The notes beneath the pieces are model-generated. The model saw nothing but the letters and a program-made list of their open reading frames with translations. It had not been told where the DNA came from and did no database searches. Of a stretch of DNA of 64,000 nucleotides, positions 42,990 to 51,955 are shown in pieces. Each line of letters begins with the position of its first letter. The stretch's first letter is position 1. This DNA is from Aliidiomarina taiwanensis (GTDB lineage: Bacteria; Pseudomonadota; Gammaproteobacteria; Enterobacterales; Alteromonadaceae), in the NCBI RefSeq assembly GCF_003987015.1, contig NZ_PIPQ01000005.1, positions 62,001 through 126,000 on the forward strand, in the 5' to 3' direction. A program made the position numbers and the translations under genes.

Positions 42990-44261
42990 ATGCGTCCACG
43001 TATTTTACTTGCATTTATTATTCTTGGGGTCGTTGCCTTAGTGGCTCTGCTGCCTACACCTGAGCCAGCGCCAGCAGAAAATGCCAACAGCTTTGTGCTA
43101 GGTCCCGTGCATATTTTTAACGGTGAAGAGGTGATTCAAGCCCAGTATATTGAAGTGACCCAAGGCGTTATTCGCCAGCTGTACGACACAGTGCCCACCA
43201 CAGACCTGCCTATTATCGATGGCCAGCAGAAATGGCTAATGCCAGGGCTTATTGACGCCCATGTGCATGCTTGGGGTGATGCCCTCGAGCAGCAACTGGC
43301 GCGCGGTATAACGACAGTGGTTGACATGTTTGGTCAACCGAGCTTTTTGAACCAACGAAAAGCCCAGCGGGAAGGAACGCAGTTCAGTAAAGAAGCGGAT
43401 ATTTTTGGTGCCGGCATCTTGGTTACTGCGCCTCATGGGCATGGTACCCAGTTTGGTATTCCTGTGCCTACCTTCACTAAACCAGAGCAAGCCACCGAGC
43501 AGATACAACAAAGGCTACTGCAAGGCTCAGACTTTATTAAAATTGTGTACACCACAGCTTCGGCAAGCTACCCCCATGCGCCTTCTATTTCCTTTGACGT
43601 ACTGGAAGCAAGCATAGCGGCCGCACATACCCAGCAGAAACTGGCTGTGGTGCATATTGCCGACCATGCGTCTGCACAAGAAGCCGTTGCCGCCGGGGCC
43701 GACGGTTTAGTGCATAGCTTTTTTGACCAAGAGATAAGTCCGGAGCTGTTACAGGCTATGCGTGCAAATCAAGTGTTTGTGATTCCCACCATGGCCGTGT
43801 ACGAAGGCATGTTGCAAGGCACCAGCAATGAAGCGCTGCTGTTTTCGAATACCGACCTCCCCATTAGCACAACGGCCAAAATAACCTTGAATCAGCGCTT
43901 CGACAACAACATGCCTGCTGCGTTTTGGCAACACCTGCTGCACAATACTCAGGCCATGTATGCAGCGGGTATTCCGGTGCTAGCCGGTAGCGACGCGCCC
44001 AACCCAAACACCGCCCACGGTTGGTCGCTCATTGTCGAGCTTATGCTAATGGAGCAAGCGGGTATGCCCGCGGCGGCTGTGCTCGCCAGCGCCACCTCGG
44101 CGCCAGCACGAGCCTTTCAGCTGCCTCAGCGGGGGCGTATTCAAGTGGGTTATAAAGCCGATATGCTTTTACTTGACCATTCGCCCCTCGAGCAGCTTGC
44201 TGGCTTACTCACCCCAACACAAATATGGAAAAGCGGGTTTGCTGTAAAAGCTGGCCATTAG
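42990..44261 (+). CDS. Membrane-anchored or exported amidohydrolase
   Basis: 423 aa. Amidohydrolase-superfamily (imidazolonepropionase-like/prolidase) enzyme. The N-terminal hydrophobic segment (residues ~4-24, LLAFIILGVVALVALL) is a signal or anchor. Metal ligands are in LMPGLIDAHVHAWG, the carbamylated Lys region FIKIVYTT, AVVHIADHASAQEA, then H in LVHSFFD and the late Asp in VLAGSDAPNPN. 10 bases after the permease, with GGAG before the ATG, so it is in the ABC operon. The substrate is unknown; its coding end overlaps the convergent CoA transferase by 4 bases. Confidence 0.88.
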   Translation: MRPRILLAFIILGVVALVALLPTPEPAPAENANSFVLGPVHIFNGEEVIQAQYIEVTQGVIRQLYDTVPTTDLPIIDGQQKWLMPGLIDAHVHAWGDALEQQLARGITTVVDMFGQPSFLNQRKAQREGTQFSKEADIFGAGILVTAPHGHGTQFGIPVPTFTKPEQATEQIQQRLLQGSDFIKIVYTTASASYPHAPSISFDVLEASIAAAHTQQKLAVVHIADHASAQEAVAAGADGLVHSFFDQEISPELLQAMRANQVFVIPTMAVYEGMLQGTSNEALLFSNTDLPISTTAKITLNQRFDNNMPAAFWQHLLHNTQAMYAAGIPVLAGSDAPNPNTAHGWSLIVELMLMEQAGMPAAAVLASATSAPARAFQLPQRGRIQVGYKADMLLLDHSPLEQLAGLLTPTQIWKSGFAVKAGH

Positions 44262-45793
44262 GCCAGCATACTGCCCGTTTCTTCAAAGCGCTGGTGCCAA
44301 CTTAACGCCTCATTCAATAAATGGGGCGTGTGCATGCCACGGCCACTGGCGCAGGCCCGTTCGAAGTAGTCACGCAGCTGCTCTTTAAAGTCGGGGTGTG
44401 CACATTTGTCGATAATTTCCAGAGCGCGCTGACGAGGCGAAAGCCCACGCAAATCGGCCAAGCCCTGCTCGGTCACAATAATCTTGACGTCATGCTCGGT
44501 GTGATCCACATGCGACACCATAGGCACAATGGCAGAAATACTGCCGCCTTTTGCCGTACTCGGCGACATAAAAATAGACAAGTAGCCATTCCGTGCAAAG
44601 TCACCCGAGCCACCAATTCCGTTCATCATGCGGCTGCCCATAATATGGGTGGAGTTCACGTTGCCGTAAATGTCGGCTTCAATGAGACCATTCATGGCAA
44701 TGACACCCAAACGACGGGCAATTTCCGGGTGGTTACTAATGTCTTGCGGTCTTAAGAGGATTTTATTGCGATAAAACTCAATGTTTTTATCAAACTCTTC
44801 AATGCCTTCCGGGCTAAGGGAAAACGCTGTGGCCGACGCCATGGCCAAGGTGCCCGACTTCAGCATTTTCAGCATGCCGTCTTGAATCACTTCCGTGTAC
44901 GACGTCAGGTTTTTATAGGGGCCACTGTCGAGGGCTTCTAATACGGCATTCGGAATATTACCAACGCCTGACTGCAGCGGCAGTAGCTCGGCTGGCAAGC
45001 GACCACGCTTAATTTCATCCTCGAAAAACGCAAGAATATGCTCCGCTATGCGCTTCGACACCTCGTCACTTGGTTTAAAAGGGCTATTTCGGTCGGGCGA
45101 GTTGGTTTCAACCACCGCAATGACTTTGTCGGTGTCGCAACGCAGGTACGCTTCACCAATTCGCTGCGCTGGGTCTGTCAGCATAATAGGCTTACGGTTG
45201 GGCGGTAAAGCCGTACCGTAATACACGTCGTGCATACCTTCTAGGCGGGCATTCTGCTTATAGTTTACCTCAAGAATAATTTTGTCGGCTTGCTCTATCC
45301 ACACCTTGTTATTCCCAAGAGAAGAAGAAGGAATCAGGCTACCGTCTTCACGGATACCCACCACTTCAATCACCGCCACATCCATATTGCCGAAAAAGCC
45401 CGACCAGGCATAAGGCGCCACTTCGGAAAGGTGTAAGTCGACGTAATTCATTTTGCCTGTGTTAATGCGGTCGCGGCAAATAGGGTCGCTTTGGAAAGGT
45501 AGGCGCATTTCAATGCCGTCTACTTCCGCTAATTTACCGTCAAGCTCGGGCGCTGTGGAAGCTCCGGTCCATACATTAATACGAAAAGGCTTTTCGCCTG
45601 TGTTTGGGTCAATCTGCGTATTATGCTCTTTAATTCGTTCAGCTAACGCATTGGGCACCGCTTTGGGGTATCCGGCCCCTGTAAAGCCACTCATTCCTAC
45701 ATTCGCGCCAGCGGGAATGAGAGCGGCGGCCGCTTCAGCCGACATCACTTTTTGCTTTAACACTGGGCATAATATTCGTGCTTTTGAAAACAT
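44258..45793 (-). CDS. Acetyl-CoA hydrolase/transferase family protein (succinate:CoA transferase type)
   Basis: 511 aa. It belongs to the class I CoA transferases of the Cat1/AarC/ScpC/Ach1 group. Visible are KVMSAEAAAALIPAGANVGMSGFTGAGYPKAVP at the start, LPLQSGVGNIPNAVLE, the probable catalytic Glu region TSYTEVIQDGML, GSGDFARNGYLSIF and EHDVKIIVTEQGLADLRGLSPRQRA. It would move CoA between acetyl- or propionyl-CoA and succinate, helping regenerate CoA during acetate or propionate use. That fits the prp operon in the same window, though it lies 25 kb away. Normal length; monocistronic. Confidence 0.9.
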   Translation of the reverse strand: MFSKARILCPVLKQKVMSAEAAAALIPAGANVGMSGFTGAGYPKAVPNALAERIKEHNTQIDPNTGEKPFRINVWTGASTAPELDGKLAEVDGIEMRLPFQSDPICRDRINTGKMNYVDLHLSEVAPYAWSGFFGNMDVAVIEVVGIREDGSLIPSSSLGNNKVWIEQADKIILEVNYKQNARLEGMHDVYYGTALPPNRKPIMLTDPAQRIGEAYLRCDTDKVIAVVETNSPDRNSPFKPSDEVSKRIAEHILAFFEDEIKRGRLPAELLPLQSGVGNIPNAVLEALDSGPYKNLTSYTEVIQDGMLKMLKSGTLAMASATAFSLSPEGIEEFDKNIEFYRNKILLRPQDISNHPEIARRLGVIAMNGLIEADIYGNVNSTHIMGSRMMNGIGGSGDFARNGYLSIFMSPSTAKGGSISAIVPMVSHVDHTEHDVKIIVTEQGLADLRGLSPRQRALEIIDKCAHPDFKEQLRDYFERACASGRGMHTPHLLNEALSWHQRFEETGSMLA

Positions 45794-46122
45794 GGTTCAC
45801 CTACTTAGTAGTACTGCTGTACATGCGCAAATAATGCAATTTTTTATTAAGTGCCGACAAAATACCCCGTTCGTTTGTCGAGCACAACTGCACTAAAAGC
45901 ACAGTATTCTTTGCATCATCTTTCCTTTGACCTAAAACAAAATATATTAAAAACAGCACGATAGCATGGGCATTTGAGACAAATAGCTTTTACTTTTATT
46001 CAACCTACTTATATTATGATTTTTTAATATAGACGCATTCGTAAAATAACTAAGACCGTCTACACTTAACAATAAACGGGTGTTCATTCACCAAAACTTT
46101 ATATGACATGAGAGTATCGACC
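45794..46122. other. AT-rich intergenic region before tsdBA (329 bases)
   Basis: Contains the leader of the CoA transferase gene at its left side. The right half is very AT-rich (45930-46080). ATTTG-AGA-CAAAT near 45972 is a small palindrome. No open frame or RNA gene is recognisable; promoters for the two divergent units must lie here. Confidence 0.6.
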
Positions 46123-46788
46123 ATGGCCTATGTTTCAATTTTTCGAAGAACGATCGGCTGGGTGATGGCAGTAACAGGCCTCTCCCTTGCAAGTTTCGCA
46201 TCACTTGCTAGTGAGCTTGACCCAGCAGCTGTCCAACGGGGTCAAGCAGCGGCGGCTATTTGCTCAAGTTGCCACCAGCAAGACGGCAGTGGTATGAACA
46301 TTCCCGGGGGCGAGTCGTGGCCTCGCTTAGCGGGTTTAAACAGCGACTACTTAATCCGTCAGGTACATGCATTTAAAGAAGGCACACGGCAAAGTGCTTC
46401 TATGATGCCTTTTGCCAATATACTGAACGACGACCAATTACGTGATGTTGCTAGTTACTACGCCAGCTTAAACACCCCACCGAAAACGCCACCTGCGGTA
46501 GACCCTACGGTACTGGAACATGGTAAAAAACTCGCTCTTGAGGGCGACTGGTCGCGGTATATTGTGCCTTGCTCTAGTTGCCACGGACCCAGCAACCAAG
46601 GTGTGGGTAGTGCTTTTCCTGGCTTAGCAGGGCAGCACCCTGGCTATATTGCTCAGCAACTGGAAGCCTGGCAAAAAGGTACGCGCAGCAACGACCCACA
46701 AAACCTGATGGGTGCCATTGCGAAGCGCTTGAATAGTGACGACATTGCAGCTGTATCCGCATGGCTTGCTACGCAGCCAGCTCAGTAA
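46123..46788 (+). CDS. tsdB: Dihaem cytochrome c4-type protein, TsdB-like
   Basis: 221 aa. Signal peptide (residues 1-~30, with VMAVTGLSLASFASLA). Two class I cytochrome domains carry CSSCHQQDGSGM (haem 1) and CSSCHGPSNQGVG (haem 2), each with later Met ligands (SMMPFAN, NLMGAIA). The c4 layout and the TsdA gene 13 bases downstream fit the electron acceptor TsdB. The start at MAYVSIF follows GAGAG by 8 bases; an ATG at 46108 is in frame. Confidence 0.88.
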   Translation: MAYVSIFRRTIGWVMAVTGLSLASFASLASELDPAAVQRGQAAAAICSSCHQQDGSGMNIPGGESWPRLAGLNSDYLIRQVHAFKEGTRQSASMMPFANILNDDQLRDVASYYASLNTPPKTPPAVDPTVLEHGKKLALEGDWSRYIVPCSSCHGPSNQGVGSAFPGLAGQHPGYIAQQLEAWQKGTRSNDPQNLMGAIAKRLNSDDIAAVSAWLATQPAQ

Positions 46789-46801
46789 TTGGAGAGTGAA
46801 C

Positions 46802-47854
46802 ATGAAAACCCTATTGAATATTGCCTTGCCTGCGGCTATCGCCTCTACCTTACTGCTTGGAAGCTTGCCGACAGCGGCTCAAACCACCAAACTAGGTAGT
46901 GAACTGACGGCTGAAGAACTGCAAGCCCTCAGCGCCATGATCCCAAACGCGCCAGCGCCGCAAGACCATGAGCTGGTACATATACCACCGACCATGGACG
47001 ACTTAGAAGCTTCCGACTTACACCCGAAAATGAAAGAAGCTATTCGCCGTGGTTACGACTTGTTTACCAACACCCAGCAGCTACGTGGTGAGTATGTTTT
47101 TAACAATATGAACTGTTCGAGCTGTCACATGGGTGACGGCCGTTTACCCTATGCTGGCCCCGTTTGGCCCGCAGCGGTTACCTTACCGGCATACCGCGGT
47201 AAGAATAACCATGTAAACAATCTCGAAGAGCGTATTGCCGGCTGCTTTACCTATTCTATGAACGGCAAACCCTTGGAATATGGTAGCGACGATATGCTGG
47301 CCTTGTCCTTGTACCACCAGTGGTTGGCAACGGGTGTGAAAATGTACCCACAAGAGAAAATTTATGGCCGCGGCTTTCCACGTATGCCGGACCCTGAATT
47401 GTCTCCAAGCGCTGAACGTGGCCGGGTAGCCTACCAAGCCAACTGTGCAACGTGTCACCAAGAAGACGGCGGCGGCGTTGTTGAAAACGGTGAAGTAGTT
47501 TTCCCAGCACTTTGGGGCGACAATTCCTACAACTGGGGTGCGGGTATTTCCCGAGTGTTTACCTTAGCGTCGTTTACCAAACACAATATGCCGTTAGGCC
47601 AACCAAACAGCCTGTCTGGTCAAGACGCTTGGGACATAGCTCAGTACATTAACAGCCATGAACGTCCACAAGATCCTCGCTACACAGGCGACGCAGTAGA
47701 AACACGCGAGAAGTTTCTCGACACTTTCCACAAGCATACCTTGTACGGTACTGAGGTGAATGGCCGCATTCTTGGCGACCATGACAATGTGGGTGGTAAA
47801 GACTTCCTCCGCCCAGACACGATTCGTCCTCGCGACTTTAGCGGCAATAAGTAA
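46802..47854 (+). CDS. tsdA: Thiosulfate dehydrogenase TsdA-like dihaem cytochrome c
   Basis: 350 aa. Signal peptide of ~26 residues (LPAAIASTLLLGSLPTAAQ). Haem 1 is at CSSCHMGDGRLPYAGPVWP, followed by NNLEERIAGCFTYSMNGK, whose Cys matches the unusual axial haem ligand of TsdA. Haem 2 is at CATCHQEDGGGVV. PALWGDNSYNWGAG and KHNMPLGQP supply further conserved residues. The enzyme oxidises two thiosulfate to tetrathionate in the periplasm, passing electrons to TsdB. Confidence in the TsdA subtype is high but not absolute against SoxA-like relatives. Confidence 0.88.
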   Translation: MKTLLNIALPAAIASTLLLGSLPTAAQTTKLGSELTAEELQALSAMIPNAPAPQDHELVHIPPTMDDLEASDLHPKMKEAIRRGYDLFTNTQQLRGEYVFNNMNCSSCHMGDGRLPYAGPVWPAAVTLPAYRGKNNHVNNLEERIAGCFTYSMNGKPLEYGSDDMLALSLYHQWLATGVKMYPQEKIYGRGFPRMPDPELSPSAERGRVAYQANCATCHQEDGGGVVENGEVVFPALWGDNSYNWGAGISRVFTLASFTKHNMPLGQPNSLSGQDAWDIAQYINSHERPQDPRYTGDAVETREKFLDTFHKHTLYGTEVNGRILGDHDNVGGKDFLRPDTIRPRDFSGNK

Positions 47855-47884
47855 CTACTACACCTGGCTATTAAGCCATGGGAA

Positions 47885-47914
47885 GCGGGTGATGCCTGTG
47901 CAGCACCCGCTTTT
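47885..47914 (+). terminator. Terminator behind tsdBA
   Basis: GCGGGTG and CACCCGC with a 12-base loop, followed by TTTT. Confidence 0.75.
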
Positions 47915-47937
47915 ATCTGCTTCAGACAACAACTAAG

Positions 47938-48339
47938 TTATCGCCAAAAACCGATAATCGCGCCCATCAGAGTGAGTACGACAACCCAGTAGCCGCCGGA
48001 AATAAGCGTATAGCGCCAGCTTTTTTGTTCAAATAAGCCATTTACGGCGAAGGCAAAGAAAATCCAGCCAAAGCCCGCTAAAAAGCCATAGAAAGCACCT
48101 GTCAACCCAGTTACTTCAGGGGTTGAAATAAACGCCGCCAAACAATAGGCAACAATAAACGTAAAAACAAAAGCCAAGCCAAACACCTTTTTCATATTGG
48201 CATTGGCTATTTGGTCTTCGGTCAGTTTTACTTCCCGCATCCAGGTTTTGCCAAAGCAGGCCATGGAAAACCACACACCGCCCACTAAAAAGCTTACAAT
48301 GGCCGCAACAAGCACAGCCCAAATATTGACAGTTTCCAT
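47938..48339 (-). CDS. DUF1761 family membrane protein
   Basis: 133 aa with four transmembrane segments (residues ~5-27, 50-70, 80-100, 110-130). It opens with the DUF1761 pattern NIWAVLVAAIVSFLVGGVWFSMACFGKTWM, and GFLAGFGWIFFAFAVNGLFEQKSW follows in the second half. The family has no known function. It is monocistronic, with AGGACA before the ATG. Confidence 0.85.
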   Translation of the reverse strand: METVNIWAVLVAAIVSFLVGGVWFSMACFGKTWMREVKLTEDQIANANMKKVFGLAFVFTFIVAYCLAAFISTPEVTGLTGAFYGFLAGFGWIFFAFAVNGLFEQKSWRYTLISGGYWVVVLTLMGAIIGFWR

Positions 48340-48430
48340 TATGTTGTCCTTATAAAGGGATGAATTAAATTAAAATAACCTGTTTATTCAAGCATAATAG
48401 ACACAAACTAAACCAAAAGGATAGTTCCCT

Positions 48431-48709
48431 ATGTCACGTGCACATGCATTACATATTTTAGTAAAAACCAAAGAAGAAGCTGAAGCCATTAAAAAAGAGC
48501 TCGACGCAGGTAAGCGGTTTGCCGATTTAGCTCGGCAACACTCGACCTGCCCTTCAGGCAAAAATGGAGGCGACTTAGGCGAGTTCCGTCAAGGCGATAT
48601 GGTGGCTCCTTTCGATAAAGTTGTGTTCAGCAAGCCTACCCTCGAAGTACACGGCCCGGTGAAAACCCAGTTTGGTTGGCACCTCATTAAAACCCTGTCT
48701 CGCGGGTAA
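48431..48709 (+). CDS. ppiC: Peptidyl-prolyl cis-trans isomerase PpiC (parvulin)
   Basis: 92 aa single-domain parvulin. It speeds proline isomerisation in the cytoplasm. Hallmarks: [55 protein letters not shown] and [16 protein letters not shown]. The active-site Cys and both His residues are present, and there is no signal peptide. It is followed by a strong bidirectional terminator shared with the convergent DUF885 gene. Confidence 0.95.
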   Translation: MSRAHALHILVKTKEEAEAIKKELDAGKRFADLARQHSTCPSGKNGGDLGEFRQGDMVAPFDKVVFSKPTLEVHGPVKTQFGWHLIKTLSRG

Positions 48710-48710
48710 T

Positions 48711-48749
48711 AAAAAAGCCCAGCTGCGTCACGCAACTGGGCTCGTTTTT
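48711..48749. terminator. Bidirectional terminator between ppiC and the DUF885 gene
   Basis: AAAAAGCCCAGCTGCG and CGCAACTGGGCTCGTTTTT fold into a long stem flanked by A and T runs, so it works for both strands. Confidence 0.88.
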
Positions 48750-48758
48750 CCTGTCACA

Positions 48759-50624
48759 TTACTGTGCTGCTTTTGTTTGCGCAATATATTGCTCTACAAA
48801 CTGCTCCAGCACACTTAACGGCACAGGGCCATTTGCCAATACCACGTCGTGGAACTTACGAATGTCAAAGGCATCGCCTAGCTCTGCTTTTGCCTGTTCA
48901 CGTAGTTCGACAATTTTGAGCATGCCAATTTTGTAAGCGGTCGCTTGGCCCGGCATAACAATATGGCGCTCCACCATTTTCACCGCGTCTGCTTTCGCGT
49001 TCGGTGTATTGTTCACGTAAAAGTCGATGCTTTCTTCACGTGTCCATTTCTTCGCATGAATACCTGTGTCCACCACGAGTCGTACCGCGCGCCATAACTC
49101 CATAGCTAGTCGGCCAAAGTCAGAGTATGGGTCTTCATATAAGCCAATCTCCTTGGGAAGCAGCTCTGTGTACAGTCCCCAGCCTTCCGTATAAGCCGTG
49201 TAACGACCAAACTTACGGAACATAGGTACGCCTTCGAGCTCTTGAGCAATGGCAATTTGCATATGGTGGCCCGGAATACCTTCGTGGTATGCCAAAGCTT
49301 CCATTTGGTAGGTAGGCATCGACGCCATGTCGTACAAGTTAGCGTAGTAGGTGCCTGGGCGTGAACCGTCGAGTGAAGGCTGCTGATAAAAGGCTTTACC
49401 CGCCGACTGCTCGCGGAACGGCTCAACCCGTTTCACAATTAAGTCTGCTTTCGGTTTGGTAATAAACAGTTCGTCTAAGCGGCCCCGCATGTTGTCGATA
49501 TAAGCGGTGGCTTCAGCTATATAACGTGCTCGTCCTTCGTCTGTGGCTGGATAAATAAAGTCTTCGTTATTGCGCATATGCACAAAGAATTCTTGTAATG
49601 TGCCTTCAAAGCCTACTTTTGCCATAATTTCACGCATTTCGTCGTGAATACGGGCCACTTCGCTTAAGCCGATCTCATGAATTTCTGAGGCGGTTAAATC
49701 TGTGGTTGTCGTGCGTTTTAATGCGTTGTTGTAGAAGGTGTCTCCGTCTGGCAACTTCCACGCACCATCGCGAGTATCGGCTTGTTCTTCTAACTGCTCC
49801 ACGGTCGCAATTAAATGCTCATAAGCAGGTTTTACCGACTCGAGCAGGGCTTTTTCCGCCGCATCACGCAGGGCAAACAATTCATCTTCGTTAATGTTTA
49901 GTGTGTCGATTTTCTTATTAAAGTCGGCCCACAAGGTGCTTGCTTCGCCGTCGTCAAATGGCGCACCTGAAATGATGTTTTGGCTGTCGCTAATAACATA
50001 GGGGTACACAAACTTAGGCGCTAAAATGCCCATTTCGGCACGCTTTTCAAGGTTTTCTGACAGCTGTTCGAATAAAGCAGGTAGGCCATTTAACCGTGCA
50101 ATGTATGCTTCTGCGTCGGCTACGTCACTAATTCTATGTTGGTTAATCAACAACGAAGCGACACTTGAATGCAAACCAAACATTTGGTTCACAGGGTAAT
50201 TATGGTAGCGCCACTGGTAGTCTTCAATTTGCTGCTCTAACCCTTCTTTTAATAGCGTCCAGCTGAGTTTGGTTTGCTCGTCCAAGGCGCTGGTGTCTAT
50301 GGCCATGACTTGGGCTAAGTGCGACTTGGTCAGCTCTAAACCTTCAGCAGCGTATTCGTCGGAAAGGTCGTCCCATTTGTCTTGGTCGTCTTTAATACCC
50401 AAGTACGACTGGTACATGGGGCTTCGCATGACGTTTTCCATGAAAATCGCGTCAAACAGCTTGTTCGCCTCTTGCGACGCTTGGTTTTGTACTGCAGGTG
50501 TGGCTGTTTCAACTTGCGTTGCTGCTGTTTGTGTTGGTGCCGCCACTTCGTTGCTGTTATCTGAACACGCGGTACCAAGCAGTGCCAATGACACCGCCGC
50601 CGCTAAATATTTACGCTTGAACAT
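48759..50624 (-). CDS. DUF885 family lipoprotein (putative zinc metallopeptidase)
   Basis: 621 aa. The lipoprotein signal ends AVSLALLGTAC (Cys20). A low-complexity Thr/Gln/Ala linker (residues ~25-50) precedes the DUF885 domain. The zinc motif is HEGIPGHH (about residue 450), the partner Glu lies in YTEGWGLYTE, and the C-terminal YKIGMLKIVELREQA is typical. DUF885 enzymes are M32-like carboxypeptidase-fold proteins of unclear substrate, probably in the periplasm. Monocistronic. Confidence 0.88.
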   Translation of the reverse strand: MFKRKYLAAAVSLALLGTACSDNSNEVAAPTQTAATQVETATPAVQNQASQEANKLFDAIFMENVMRSPMYQSYLGIKDDQDKWDDLSDEYAAEGLELTKSHLAQVMAIDTSALDEQTKLSWTLLKEGLEQQIEDYQWRYHNYPVNQMFGLHSSVASLLINQHRISDVADAEAYIARLNGLPALFEQLSENLEKRAEMGILAPKFVYPYVISDSQNIISGAPFDDGEASTLWADFNKKIDTLNINEDELFALRDAAEKALLESVKPAYEHLIATVEQLEEQADTRDGAWKLPDGDTFYNNALKRTTTTDLTASEIHEIGLSEVARIHDEMREIMAKVGFEGTLQEFFVHMRNNEDFIYPATDEGRARYIAEATAYIDNMRGRLDELFITKPKADLIVKRVEPFREQSAGKAFYQQPSLDGSRPGTYYANLYDMASMPTYQMEALAYHEGIPGHHMQIAIAQELEGVPMFRKFGRYTAYTEGWGLYTELLPKEIGLYEDPYSDFGRLAMELWRAVRLVVDTGIHAKKWTREESIDFYVNNTPNAKADAVKMVERHIVMPGQATAYKIGMLKIVELREQAKAELGDAFDIRKFHDVVLANGPVPLSVLEQFVEQYIAQTKAAQ

Positions 50625-50802
50625 ACTCGCTCCTTTTATTGTATTAACACTGTGATAACCCCATGCTCCTTCTATGTCAACGCCCGCACGATAAAGCCCC
50701 GAATGAACTGGTTGAATGCACTTTCGACAAAATAAAGTTCCGGGTTAAGAATTCATCCCAGAAGCCGATAACAAAGTACATTACTCACTGCTGGGAACTT
50801 TT

Positions 50803-51399
50803 ATGCGTCGCGTTATTACATTATTTGCTGTTCTTGCCAGCCTTGCTTTAACCGCATGCGCCAGCCCTCCGCCGCAGACCGACTACCTTGGCAGCAGCGG
50901 TATTTCGGCAGGACGTTTAACCCCTTACCAACAAACCCTAGCTGCTCAACTTTTTGCACAACAGCCTGGGCTACAGCGTGTTGCTGTCACTAGCTTTGTG
51001 CCAGCAGACAGCTTGCAACAAGGCCACGACAAATACGTTGACTTAGCCAAGCAGCTTCAAGAAGGTGTGTTATCCGAAGCGCATCATTTTAATATTGGCC
51101 TGGTAGAATATCGTTTAACTAACCAGTTGTTCTTAAGTCACCAACAAGAGCGCGCCTTAAGTCGCGACCCACAAGCTTTGCGCTCCGAGTACCGATTCGA
51201 TTACATGGTGGTAGGCACTTATTCAGAAATGGAACAAGGCATTTTGGTTAATGCGCGTTTGATTCAAACCCGTCGCGCCACTGTTGTGTCTGCCGCTAGT
51301 GTGCTGGTGCCCTGGCAGGCAGTAGCAACCCAAACTGGCACAAGCCAGTGGCGTAAAGGCGGCTTATACCGAGAGTCTATCAGCGAGGAAACAGAATGA
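50803..51399 (+). CDS. FlgO-like outer-membrane lipoprotein (first of two)
   Basis: 198 aa. Lipoprotein signal LFAVLASLALTAC (Cys ~19). The FlgO domain shows LQRVAVTSFVPAD, GLVEYRLTNQLFLSHQQERALSRDPQAL, MVVGTYSEMEQGILVNARLIQTRRATVVSAAS. FlgO of Vibrio is an outer-membrane protein linked to the flagellum, but no flagellar genes lie here. It overlaps the second FlgO-like gene by four bases (ATGA), so they form an operon and probably a complex. Confidence 0.8.
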   Translation: MRRVITLFAVLASLALTACASPPPQTDYLGSSGISAGRLTPYQQTLAAQLFAQQPGLQRVAVTSFVPADSLQQGHDKYVDLAKQLQEGVLSEAHHFNIGLVEYRLTNQLFLSHQQERALSRDPQALRSEYRFDYMVVGTYSEMEQGILVNARLIQTRRATVVSAASVLVPWQAVATQTGTSQWRKGGLYRESISEETE

Positions 51400-51950
51400 A
51401 ACACATGTTAGTAACTCTGATAGGGCTCGTTTTTTTAACTGCCTGTAGCAGCCCAACCCTGCACCGCACAGCGCCTGTGCAAGTGTCGGTTTCAGAATAC
51501 TCAAACCAGTTGGCAAACCAAATTTTAGCCAGCGCACGAGGCGTACATGCTGGCGACCGTGTTGTGGTGACGAGCCCCGTATGGCTAGAGTCGGGCATGA
51601 CAGAAAGCAGTTTATTCGGCTTGCAATTGCAACAAGACTTGTCTGCAGAGCTTCACTCTATGGCCCTTAATGTCATCGACTTCAAGCTCACCGACGGTAT
51701 ACGTGTAACTCCAGAAGGCGACTTTGCTCTGTCTACCAACTATTTAGAGCTACGAGAATTGCAGGCTGCTGACTTTATTTTAGTAGGCACCTTAGTGAAC
51801 CGCGACGACAGCTTACTGGTGTCTTTACGCTTGCTCGACTTTACCAGTCAGGTTGTAGTGGCAACGGCACAGGTTGCAATTCCGGAAACCCTCATTAGCG
51901 ACTTATCGAATCGAAACTCTTTTAAACTAGTGAATTCAGACAGACAGTAA
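51396..51950 (+). CDS. FlgO-like outer-membrane lipoprotein (second of two)
   Basis: 184 aa. Lipoprotein signal MLVTLIGLVFLTAC. The FlgO-type domain has EYSNQLANQILASARGVHAGDRVVVTSPVW, LFGLQLQQDLSAELHSM, FILVGTLVNRDDSLLVSLRLLDFTSQVVVATAQVAIP. It is a diverged paralogue of the preceding gene. It ends 6 bases before the convergent diguanylate cyclase gene. The role is inferred only from the family. Confidence 0.82.
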   Translation: MKHMLVTLIGLVFLTACSSPTLHRTAPVQVSVSEYSNQLANQILASARGVHAGDRVVVTSPVWLESGMTESSLFGLQLQQDLSAELHSMALNVIDFKLTDGIRVTPEGDFALSTNYLELRELQAADFILVGTLVNRDDSLLVSLRLLDFTSQVVVATAQVAIPETLISDLSNRNSFKLVNSDRQ

Positions 51951-51955
51951 ATAGC

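Noticed and set aside
45971-45985. FNR site before tsdB (ATTTGAGACAAAT)
   Set aside because: It is palindromic but does not fit TTGAT-N4-ATCAA.
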